Both the position numbers and the translations under genes were made by a program. The notes below the pieces were generated by a model. That model ran no database searches. It saw nothing but the letters and a program-made list of their open reading frames with translations, and was not told where the DNA came from. From NCBI GenBank assembly GCA_003819975.1, contig RPPU01000334.1, forward strand, positions 1 to 5,572: a stretch of DNA of 5,572 bases, read 5' to 3'. The stretch is from Desulfobacteraceae bacterium (GTDB lineage Bacteria > Desulfobacterota > DSM-4660 > Desulfatiglandales > HGW-15). Shown in pieces: positions 1 to 4,788 of this stretch; within the stretch, counting starts at the first letter, position 1; each line of letters begins with the position of its first letter.

Positions 1-89
1 CCATATAAACCTTTCATTTATTCAATGAATTCCATCTCCGTAAAAGGACCCGTGCTTTTTTGCTCTTGAATATAATACCAATTATCCAT
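1..89 (-). pseudogene. GYF_2 (DUF4339)-like N-terminus interrupted by a stop, runs off the left edge
   Basis: Reading the minus strand from the ATG at 89-87 gives 23 residues: MDNWYYIQEQ followed by KSTGPFTEMEFIE, then TAA at 20-18. The same frame continues M-K-G-L-Y to the window edge. The WYY(I), about seven variable residues, GP(F) arrangement near the N-terminus is the hallmark opening of GYF_2/DUF4339 domains, which usually run about 45 residues and often precede membrane segments. Here the frame stops midway through the domain, so this looks like a decayed gene start or a gene with one nonsense change. No convincing ribosome binding site precedes the ATG. Only about 30 codons are visible, so a chance resemblance cannot be excluded. 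Confidence 0.35.
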
Positions 90-167
90 TATTTTAAACT
101 AATCAATGCCTTAGAGGTAATACGGCCGCCGACAGGCTCAAAATATTAACAGGTGTTTATTTGGATT

Positions 168-208
168 GCGCGGATATGTCCGCGCTTTGATTTTGCGCGA
201 CGTGTCGC
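168..208. other. Two adjacent GC-rich hairpins
   Basis: The first hairpin has a perfect 7-bp stem, GCGCGGA at 168-174 and TCCGCGC at 179-185, with loop TATG. The second has a 5-bp stem, GCGAC at 197-201 and GTCGC at 204-208, with only two bases between the arms, so it is better described as a near-palindrome. A run of seven A follows at 213-219. On the minus strand that reads as a T-run preceding the hairpins, so this is not terminator geometry in either direction. They open the series of palindromes described for this spacer. Confidence 0.55.
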
Positions 209-232
209 ACTTAAAAAAAGCAATGCCTTGTC

Positions 233-277
233 ACGCGAGGGCTTCTGCCCTTGCTACGCGAGGGCTTTGCCCTTGCT
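233..277. repeat. Two-copy tandem repeat, each unit a hairpin
   Basis: A 23-nt unit (233-255) is followed immediately by a 22-nt unit (256-277) that differs only by loss of one base in the loop. Each unit folds on itself: GCGAGGGC pairs with GCCCTTGC (8 bp including one G-T), at 235-242/247-254 with loop TTCT and at 258-265/269-276 with loop TTT. The variable position is in the loop while both stems are identical, as expected for a palindromic repeat family that is duplicated as hairpins. No coding frame explains it. Confidence 0.75.
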
Positions 278-332
278 GCCGAACTCCAAAGATCGATAAA
301 AAGTTGTCGAAAATTAAAAGCTAAATAATGAA

Positions 333-351
333 CCCGTTACCATGGTACGGG
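333..351. other. Near-perfect palindrome with one bulged base
   Basis: CCCGT at 333-337 pairs with ACGGG at 347-351, and ACC at 339-341 pairs with GGT at 344-346. T338 is the single unpaired base and AT (342-343) is the centre. It ends only three bases before the REP-like hairpin at 355-377, so the two form a compact double-palindrome block. Confidence 0.55.
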
Positions 352-354
352 CTT

Positions 355-377
355 ATTCCGGCAATCCTTGCCGGAAT
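355..377. repeat. REP-like palindrome, copy 1
   Basis: A perfect 10-bp stem, ATTCCGGCAA at 355-364 and TTGCCGGAAT at 368-377, closes a 3-base loop (TCC). A second hairpin in this window (3613-3630) shares the stem core TTCCGGC/GCCGGAA, the CC in the loop, and a trailing ATGTTTTTT a few bases after the stem. Short GCCGG-cored palindromes dispersed between genes are typical of bacterial REP elements. The T-run starting five bases after the stem could allow weak terminator activity on the plus strand, but no plus-strand gene lies upstream in the window. Confidence 0.6.
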
Positions 378-382
378 GGATG

Positions 383-411
383 TTTTTTGATCCAATGTTT
401 TTCAGGATCAA
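383..411 (+). repeat. Left copy of a 29-nt imperfect inverted repeat flanking the orphan gene
   Basis: Bases 383-411 match the reverse complement of 1800-1828 at 25 of 29 positions. The mismatches are a three-base block in the middle and one base near the inner end. The repeat is itself weakly palindromic: TTGATCC at 387-393 and GGATCAA at 405-411. A competing 9-bp stem overlaps it (CAATGTTTT 393-401 with AAAACATTG 413-421), so the two hairpins are mutually exclusive. The pair brackets the orphan gene at 722-1792. Confidence 0.55.
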
Positions 412-524
412 TAAAACATTGAGATGCTAACGTATCGAAAAATTTAGATAAATTCAAGGAAAAAGACTTTTCAGCACGGAATACTTAATTTGCTCATGAA
501 AATACAGGATTCCTGAGCTTAGGC

Positions 525-563
525 ATATATTGTGTTTTACGATTTAGGTTAAATACAATATAT
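525..563. other. 13-bp AT-rich hairpin
   Basis: ATATATTGTGTTT at 525-537 pairs with AAATACAATATAT at 551-563 over 13 bp with one G-T pair, and the loop is 13 bases. A shorter inverted repeat flanks it: CAGGATT at 505-511 and AATCCTG at 587-593. It lies about 95 bases upstream of the orphan gene's predicted -35 box. That would suit an operator-like or structural element, but no family can be assigned. Confidence 0.5.
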
Positions 564-656
564 AGTTACAGTCAAAGGAATGCACAAATCCTGCGTTAGT
601 TATAAATACTTTAAATTTTGCAAATATTACTTAAAATTCATTAATTTAAAATTTTA

Positions 657-686
657 TTGACATTTTAGCCAATCCATTGATATCAT
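657..686 (+). promoter_or_regulatory. Sigma70-like promoter of the orphan gene
   Basis: There is a consensus -35 TTGACA at 657-662 and a -10 TATCAT (5 of 6) at 681-686, spaced by 18 bases. Transcription should begin near 693. This argues against translation starting at the upstream in-frame TTG (677), which lies inside the promoter, and favours ATG 722 or later. Confidence 0.65.
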
Positions 687-721
687 TTAATAAAAATAAT
701 TATTTTGGAATAAGAAGCCTT

Positions 722-1792
722 ATGTGGGTATTTAGGGAAAGATTAAATTATCATGAAAAGATGCGGCGCTCTCTTTATGAAATATTAAGAGATGTCCTTG
801 AAATGCGCCTCATGAAAATATCTTTGATTGACTCTTTTTACAACCACCAGAAGAGTGGAGTGGAGTATAACTTTCTCGAAAAAAGCGAACTCAAACCCAA
901 AGCGAAAAAAATGGACCGGGAATCGGGCCTGTTCAACACTTTTATCGTCATCTTTTGCGAAGGGGCGATCAGCGCGAACCTTAAAAACCATCTTCGGTTT
1001 TTTCCTGAAAATAAATTAATAAAAAAAAATCTCCAATACTTGCCCGATTTCACCATCTCTAAAAAATTCCACAAGAACCTGCGCTATTTCGACAATGCCC
1101 CTTTTCTCGATTTTCTGGAAGATCTGTTAAAAATCGATTACGCCCTGCTCATCCAGCCGGAACCGACCGCTAAAAAGAAAAATCATTATGCCCTGACTCA
1201 TTTTCATGTCAAAGTCGACTGGCCGATCGCGGACGCGGCCGAAGACATGGCCAAATACTTGCGCTATATTCAAAATAATTTATATGAACAAGGCGACAAG
1301 ACGGCGCGGTTGCTGCAGAACAAACTTTTCGAATATTACGCCTGCCACCACAGCGCGGGCGGCCGCCGGACCGCTGCTTTGATTGCGGCCCAGCTTTTAA
1401 AAAAGGAAAATTTCATTTCCACTGTTTTTGTTTCCAGTTCCGAATCCCGTTCCATGGTCAAATACTCGGAACGCGGCGTTTCCAAATTTTTTCTGATTCA
1501 ACTATCGCACAAGGAATCGGAAGCCCTGGCTTATCATGAAAAAATGAACCCGGACACTTTCCGGGATTGTTATCTCTACCCGGCGCAGGGTTTTCATATT
1601 GGCATTTCCGAAGCTTTCTACGGTTATACCAGCCATGCCAAATTGCCGGGACACGGCAAATGGCGCCGGCTGAACCCGGCCTATAGTTGGCTAAAACTTA
1701 AAGACGAATTCCTGCATCCCAAGAATACCTGGCCCTCGCTTAGACCGATCAACTATAATTGGGTATATTCCCCTTCTGAAAGCCGGCTTTGA
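722..1792 (+). CDS. Orphan protein of unknown function (about 356 residues)
   Basis: I do not recognise this protein. The frame is open from TTG 677 to TGA 1790-1792. I place the start at ATG 722 because a strong promoter puts the transcript start near 693, but the ribosome site there is weak (AAGAAG at 712-717) and ATG 761, 803 or 812 are possible. The product is soluble in appearance, with no signal peptide or clear membrane segment. It is rich in Lys, Phe, Tyr, Leu and His. Residues can be numbered from the TTG (subtract 15 for ATG 722). A predicted beta-strand and HFHV stretch lies at about 155-180, a basic Arg/Ala helix near 228-243, and a Trp- and Tyr-rich C-terminus at 326-365. The HxH resembles HUH-nuclease motif II only superficially, and no downstream Tyr-Lys motif at the usual distance supports that. 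The 5' 120 bases are more AT-rich than the rest. The gene is monocistronic, convergent with lpd and bracketed by an imperfect inverted repeat, so a mobile-element or phage-remnant origin is possible. Confidence 0.6.
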   Translation: MWVFRERLNYHEKMRRSLYEILRDVLEMRLMKISLIDSFYNHQKSGVEYNFLEKSELKPKAKKMDRESGLFNTFIVIFCEGAISANLKNHLRFFPENKLIKKNLQYLPDFTISKKFHKNLRYFDNAPFLDFLEDLLKIDYALLIQPEPTAKKKNHYALTHFHVKVDWPIADAAEDMAKYLRYIQNNLYEQGDKTARLLQNKLFEYYACHHSAGGRRTAALIAAQLLKKENFISTVFVSSSESRSMVKYSERGVSKFFLIQLSHKESEALAYHEKMNPDTFRDCYLYPAQGFHIGISEAFYGYTSHAKLPGHGKWRRLNPAYSWLKLKDEFLHPKNTWPSLRPINYNWVYSPSESRL

Positions 1793-1799
1793 AATATTT

Positions 1800-1828
1800 T
1801 TAATCCTGAAAAACCCAGGATCAAAAAA
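1800..1828 (-). repeat. Right copy of the 29-nt imperfect inverted repeat
   Basis: This is the inverted partner of 383-411 (25 of 29 matching). It begins eight bases after the orphan gene's stop codon. It can form a 6-bp hairpin, ATCCTG at 1803-1808 and CAGGAT at 1816-1821, with a 7-base loop. On the plus strand the hairpin is followed by A-rich rather than T-rich sequence, so it is a poor intrinsic terminator for the gene. No target-site duplication is evident outside the two copies. Confidence 0.5.
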
Positions 1829-1867
1829 TAAACTCAAAAAATGCATTAGCGTTATTTCAAACACAGA

Positions 1868-2063
1868 GCCCGAATAGAATAAGGTTTTCACAATCATAAC
1901 TCATCTTCTATCGGACTTTATCGTGAGATCGGCAGGCGCAATACGTTTCATGCAATATGATGAAATCTTTGTATCATCGCCATACAAACCTTCCCGCCAC
2001 GCGCCTGCCGTAAAAGGGAAGGCCTGTGTAGTTATGATTGTGAAAACCTTATTCTATTCGGGC
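1868..2063. mobile_element. 196-bp MITE-like or structured-RNA unit with perfect 33-bp inverted ends
   Basis: Bases 1868-1900 are the exact reverse complement of 2031-2063 over 33 bp. The 130-bp interior is also structured. CGGCAGGCGC (1930-1939) pairs with GCGCCTGCCG (2001-2010). Within that stem sit hairpins TTTCAT/ATGAAA (1946-1951/1960-1965) and TTTGTAT/ATACAAA (1968-1974/1982-1988). CCTTCCC (1989-1995) can pair with GGGAAGG (2016-2022), crossing the 10-bp stem as a pseudoknot. Outside the arms, ATGCATTAG (1841-1849) and CTAATGCAT (2082-2090) form a further 9-bp inverted repeat at identical 18-bp distance on both sides, so the full unit may be 1841-2090. It encodes no protein and sits between convergent genes. 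A MITE is the conservative call, with only a 2-bp GA possible as flanking duplication. A non-coding RNA is the alternative, strand unknown. Confidence 0.6.
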
Positions 2064-2127
2064 GAACCCATTAAAAAATATCTAATGCATAATCTGGGAT
2101 AAAGAAATATCGACGGGTCGTTATTTT

Positions 2128-3561
2128 TTATCCGTGCAACGCTTGCCCCAATGCTTTCAAAGAAACCTCGAACATGATCTCGGCCAAAGTCGGATGGGCA
2201 TGAATGGTGCCGGCCAGATCTTTGAGCGTGCAACCGGTCTGAATTGCCAAAGCTCCTTCGGCGATCAGGTCGGTGGCATGCGGGCCGATGATATGGACCC
2301 CCAGAATCCGTCCGGTTTCCGCATCAGCCACGATTTTAGCCTCGCCGCTGATTTCGCCCACGACCTGGGCTTTGCCGATGGTCCTGAAAAGCACGCTTTC
2401 CGTTTTGACCTGAAAACCCTTTTCCCTGGCTTGGGCTTCGCTCAATCCGACATTCGCTGTTTCCGGAATAGTGAAAATCGCACTGGGAATCACGCTGTAA
2501 TCCATTTTCCGTTTACCGCCCAGGGCATTTTCAACCGCGATCATCCCTTCCCGGGAAGCCACATGGGCCAACATGACTTTGGCAGGACCCAACGCATCGC
2601 CAATGGCATAAACATCGCCTACATTCGTGGCCAGGCTTTCATCCGCCGCGATCCAGCCCTTGCCATCCAGCTTAACCCCGATACGTTCAAGGCCCATATC
2701 CGTAGTATTGGATTCCCGGCCGATGGAAATCAGAACTTTATCAACCTCCAGGACCTGCGGCTTGATTGTCTTGGCTCTGGTTTCGTCCATAAAAGGCGAA
2801 GCGCCGATGGTCACCCGGCAACGACCCTCTTTTTCTTCAACCGCCAATACCGAACGTTCCGTAAAGTAATCGATTTTCTGCTTTTTCATTTCGCGTTGCA
2901 GCACCTTGGAGCACGCTTCATCAACCCCGGGTAAAGGTAAAAGACGCGTCAAGGCCTCGACCACCGTCACCTTGGAACCATAAGCGCCGAGAATCGAAGC
3001 GAATTCGCAGCCGATCACTCCGCCGCCCACGATCAAGATGGACTGAGGCACTTGCTCCAAGCATAAAGCATGATTGTTGGAAAGAATGGTACGGCCGTTG
3101 AATGCAAAGCCCGGCATATTAAAAGGCTTGGAACCCGGCGCCAATACCAGCTTATCCCAGGGGATTTCTTTGTCCGCAACGCCCGGTAACATAACCCGAA
3201 CGGAATGGAGCTTTTCAAAGCAGGCATTGCCCTGGATATAAGTGATTTTATGATGTTCCAAAAGCCGCTCGATCCCTTTGGCCTGGTCCTGGATGACTTT
3301 TTGTTTCCGCTCCATCAAGGCTTTCATGTCCACCTGAATAGGGCCGCTAAAAACCAAACCGAATTCAGCGGCCCGCCGGCTGCGTTCCAAAAGTTCGGCC
3401 GTGGTTTTCAAGACCTTGGAGGGAATACAACCCCAATTTAAGCAGGTGCCGCCCACATTTTCCTTTTCAATAAGCGTCACTTCAGCCCCTAATTGAGCTG
3501 CCCTAACCGCCGCCACATAGCCGCCGGGACCGGCTCCGATCACCACTAATTTCTGGGCCAT
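2128..3561 (-). CDS. lpd: Dihydrolipoyl dehydrogenase (L-protein)
   Basis: This cytoplasmic FAD-dependent enzyme reoxidises dihydrolipoyl-lysine on a carrier protein and reduces NAD+ (EC 1.8.1.4). The 477-residue length is typical. The N-terminal FAD motif GAGPGG is at 9-14. The redox-active disulfide is in GGTCLNWGCIPSK, with C40 and C45. The NAD-binding GGGVIG is at 179-184, followed by E202 at the end of the second strand, as expected for NAD preference. The second FAD contact YAIGDA has D322. The C-terminal dimerisation domain carries HAHPTLAE with the catalytic pair H456 and E461. All key residues are present. The start ATG (3561-3559) is preceded by GGGGG at 3576-3572, ten bases away, a modest ribosome site. 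The gene is divergent from the AsnC-family regulator and the gcvH-gcvPA genes, so it most likely supplies the L-protein of the glycine cleavage system. Service to 2-oxoacid dehydrogenases cannot be ruled out. No convincing terminator follows the stop. Confidence 0.96.
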   Translation of the reverse strand: MAQKLVVIGAGPGGYVAAVRAAQLGAEVTLIEKENVGGTCLNWGCIPSKVLKTTAELLERSRRAAEFGLVFSGPIQVDMKALMERKQKVIQDQAKGIERLLEHHKITYIQGNACFEKLHSVRVMLPGVADKEIPWDKLVLAPGSKPFNMPGFAFNGRTILSNNHALCLEQVPQSILIVGGGVIGCEFASILGAYGSKVTVVEALTRLLPLPGVDEACSKVLQREMKKQKIDYFTERSVLAVEEKEGRCRVTIGASPFMDETRAKTIKPQVLEVDKVLISIGRESNTTDMGLERIGVKLDGKGWIAADESLATNVGDVYAIGDALGPAKVMLAHVASREGMIAVENALGGKRKMDYSVIPSAIFTIPETANVGLSEAQAREKGFQVKTESVLFRTIGKAQVVGEISGEAKIVADAETGRILGVHIIGPHATDLIAEGALAIQTGCTLKDLAGTIHAHPTLAEIMFEVSLKALGQALHG

Positions 3562-3612
3562 CTATATTTTTCCCCCAAAGACCGCTATGAGCTGCAATCT
3601 TTTTTATGTTTT

Positions 3613-3630
3613 TTCCGGCGTCCGCCGGAA
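3613..3630. repeat. REP-like palindrome, copy 2
   Basis: A perfect 7-bp stem, TTCCGGC at 3613-3619 and GCCGGAA at 3624-3630, has loop GTCC and is followed on the plus strand by TTCATGTTTTTTT. The stem core, the trailing ATGTTTTTT and the intergenic position match the copy at 355-377. It would fall inside the roughly 105-base leader of lpd transcripts. On that strand it is followed by A-rich sequence, so it should not terminate transcription there. Confidence 0.6.
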
Positions 3631-3672
3631 TTCATGTTTTTTTAAATTCCTGTTTTTATGAATTAAAAAAAA

Positions 3673-3701
3673 CATATAGCAATTGGAATTTAATTTTTCA
3701 A
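3673..3701 (-). promoter_or_regulatory. Probable lpd promoter
   Basis: On the minus strand a -35 TTGAAA (5 of 6; plus coordinates 3696-3701) is followed after 17 bases by the -10 TATATG (4 of 6; 3673-3678). A TG one base upstream of the -10 makes it an extended -10. Transcription would start near 3666, leaving a leader of about 105 bases that contains the REP-like hairpin. Confidence 0.55.
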
Positions 3702-3750
3702 GTAAATTATATTCCCATTTTTTGGCATATAAGGTAAAATTTAAAAAAAT

Positions 3751-3768
3751 ATTGACAAAAACATCAAT
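3751..3768. promoter_or_regulatory. Small dyad over the -35 box, candidate operator
   Basis: ATTGA at 3751-3755 and TCAAT at 3764-3768 form a 5-bp inverted repeat separated by eight A-rich bases, overlapping the -35 hexamer. Lrp/AsnC proteins commonly repress their own genes through AT-rich imperfect dyads at such positions. The assignment rests on position and symmetry only. Confidence 0.3.
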
Positions 3769-3781
3769 TTAGCTAGATATT
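3752..3781 (+). promoter_or_regulatory. Promoter of the AsnC-family regulator
   Basis: A consensus -35 TTGACA at 3752-3757 is followed after 18 bases by GATATT at 3776-3781 (4 of 6). TAGATA at 3774-3779 after 16 bases is an alternative -10. The expected transcript start near 3788 excludes the upstream in-frame ATG at 3780 and supports translation from ATG 3822. Confidence 0.6.
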
Positions 3782-3821
3782 GGCTTATTCAAATCGATCG
3801 GAAATCGGGAGGGTTTTATAT

Positions 3822-4265
3822 ATGAAATTGGATAAAACCAATATTGCCATTCTAAAAGAGCTTCGTGACGGTCGCAAGTCTTTTAAGGAAATCGCTGAAA
3901 AAACCGCAATCTCTGAAAATACCGCCCGCTCCCGGGTTACCAAATTAATCGAAATGGGCGTACTGACTATCACGGGGTTGGTGAATCCCGAACTGATTCC
4001 CGGCCATAATGTCGTAATGGCGGGGATTAAACTCAATAACATGGATCTGCTCAGCAAAGGCAAGGAGTTCAGTAAAATCAGAGGGGTCGTTTCGGTCAGC
4101 GTGGTGACCGGCCGCTTTGATTTGATCCTGACCGTCCTTTTAAATGAAAACTACGGTTTACTCGAATTTTTGACCGGAGGCGTGGCTAAAATAGAGGAAG
4201 TCCAATCCGTGGAAACCTTTGTGGTCTATAAAAATTATAATTTAGGAGTTCCGTATATTCTTTGA
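3822..4265 (+). CDS. Lrp/AsnC-family transcriptional regulator, probable GCS regulator
   Basis: The product is a DNA-binding regulator of 147 residues, the usual size of this family. The N-terminal winged helix-turn-helix covers about residues 3-50, with the helix-turn-helix in SFKEIAEKTAISENTARSRV (20-39). The C-terminal RAM ligand-binding/oligomerisation domain covers about 62-137 and shows the typical pattern of a VV strand, then VTGRFDLILTV at 95-105, then VQSVETFVVY at 127-136. I chose ATG 3822 because GGGAGGG at 3807-3813 lies eight bases upstream and the promoter's predicted transcript start is near 3788. The longer in-frame ATG at 3780 would add 14 residues and overlap the promoter. 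It lies upstream of gcvH by 118 bases and is divergent from lpd, so control of the glycine cleavage genes, perhaps in response to glycine or another amino acid, is likely by inference. It may also repress itself. Confidence 0.9.
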   Translation: MKLDKTNIAILKELRDGRKSFKEIAEKTAISENTARSRVTKLIEMGVLTITGLVNPELIPGHNVVMAGIKLNNMDLLSKGKEFSKIRGVVSVSVVTGRFDLILTVLLNENYGLLEFLTGGVAKIEEVQSVETFVVYKNYNLGVPYIL

Positions 4266-4287
4266 TACTTGGTGAACAGGCAACCCG

Positions 4288-4339
4288 AGCGCGTCCCGAG
4301 CTCTGCGCAAAAGACTCGCTATGAACGAACCGTTTTTTT
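4288..4339 (+). promoter_or_regulatory. Imperfect hairpin plus T-run in the asnC-gcvH spacer
   Basis: AGCGCGTC at 4288-4295 can pair with GACTCGCT at 4313-4320 (8 bp with one mismatch), and seven T occur at 4333-4339, twelve bases after the stem. The distance is too long for a canonical intrinsic terminator, so partial termination or attenuation between regulator and operon is only a possibility. The 118-base spacer shows no glycine-riboswitch core that I can recognise. Confidence 0.25.
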
Positions 4340-4383
4340 GAAATTTTAGTTATTACCATTTTCCATTAAAAGGAGGAATCGCC

Positions 4384-4788
4384 ATGAAAGAATTAAATAC
4401 CCTGAATTTACCGGATGATGTTCGTTATACCCAGGACCATGAATGGGCCCAAAAAAGCGGCAGCAACATCAGGATCGGCATCAGCGATTATGCCCAGGAC
4501 CAATTGGGCGACATCGTATTTGTGGAATTGCCCCAAATCGGATCGAGCTTCGATCACGGCCAACCATGCGGAACCATCGAATCCGTAAAAGCCGTGTCCG
4601 AGATGTACATGCCGATCAGCGGCGAAGTCGTAACCGTTAACGCCGATCTCGAAGGCACGCCGGAACTGCTCAATAAAGCGCCATACGACAAGGGTTGGAT
4701 GTTCGAAGTCAAGCCTTCAAAACCCGCGGAATTCGACCAGCTGCTGGACAAAAAAGCCTATTTTGAACTTTTGAAAGGACAGAAATAA
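4384..4788 (+). CDS. gcvH: Glycine cleavage system H protein
   Basis: This 134-residue lipoylated carrier shuttles the aminomethyl group from the P-protein to the T-protein, and its dihydrolipoyl arm is reoxidised by the L-protein. The family signature is complete. YTQDHEWA (15-22) opens the fold and IRIGISDYAQDQLGDIVFVELP covers 29-50. GTIESVKAVSEMYMPISGEV (63-82) contains the lipoyl acceptor lysine K69 (codon 4588-4590), and NKAPYDKGWMFEV lies at 97-109. Length matches the family (about 125-135). The start is certain: AGGAGG at 4371-4376 lies seven bases before the ATG. The TAA stop is followed without any gap by the gcvPA ATG in the same frame, so the two are co-translated from one transcript. 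Lipoylation requires a ligase or synthase encoded elsewhere. Confidence 0.97.
   Translation: MKELNTLNLPDDVRYTQDHEWAQKSGSNIRIGISDYAQDQLGDIVFVELPQIGSSFDHGQPCGTIESVKAVSEMYMPISGEVVTVNADLEGTPELLNKAPYDKGWMFEVKPSKPAEFDQLLDKKAYFELLKGQK

Larger units (their letters stand above)
90..656. other. Gene-free, palindrome-rich intergenic stretch
   Basis: I see no credible coding frame here. The stretch is AT-rich but punctuated by GC-rich palindromes at 168-185, 197-208, 235-254, 258-276, 333-351, 355-377, 387-421, 505-515 and 525-563, most of them annotated separately. None is followed by a clean T-run typical of an intrinsic terminator, except that the 355-377 hairpin has six T at 383-388, five bases beyond the stem. 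The function is unknown. Dispersed repeats or a structured transcript are the obvious readings. Confidence 0.6.

Noticed and set aside
104..229. A 9-bp direct repeat CAATGCCTT at 104-112 and 221-229
   Set aside because: A short match in AT-rich DNA with no bracketed element or extended similarity. It is plausibly chance.
753..788. An 11-codon out-of-frame ORF with a ribosome-site-like AGGGAAAG at 734-741, which could be a leader peptide for a downstream start at 803
   Set aside because: It is very short, with no amino-acid bias suggesting attenuation and no terminator structure behind it. The overlapping long frame explains the coding.
848..1260. HFHV at residues 175-178 as a possible HUH-endonuclease motif II in the orphan protein
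   Set aside because: HxH alone is common, no matching motif I is evident, and the Tyr residues that follow do not fit the usual spacing of Rep, RAYT or IS91 catalytic tyrosines.
1803..1821. Hairpin after the orphan gene as an intrinsic terminator
   Set aside because: The stem is short and AT-rich, and the bases following it on the plus strand are A, not T.
1868..2063. Integron attC site or retron msr-msd as an explanation of the long inverted repeat
   Set aside because: There is no GTTRRRY/RYYYAAC core pair at the ends, the length exceeds usual attC sites, and no reverse transcriptase or integrase is encoded nearby.
2111..2127. Small hairpin (CGAC/GTCG) and adjacent T/A-rich bases next to the lpd stop as its terminator
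   Set aside because: The stem is only four base pairs with a two-base loop, and no T-run follows it in the direction of lpd transcription.
2134..2934. A 266-codon plus-strand open frame
   Set aside because: It lies wholly antisense to lpd, whose protein carries all catalytic motifs. The antisense translation has no domain pattern and no ribosome site.
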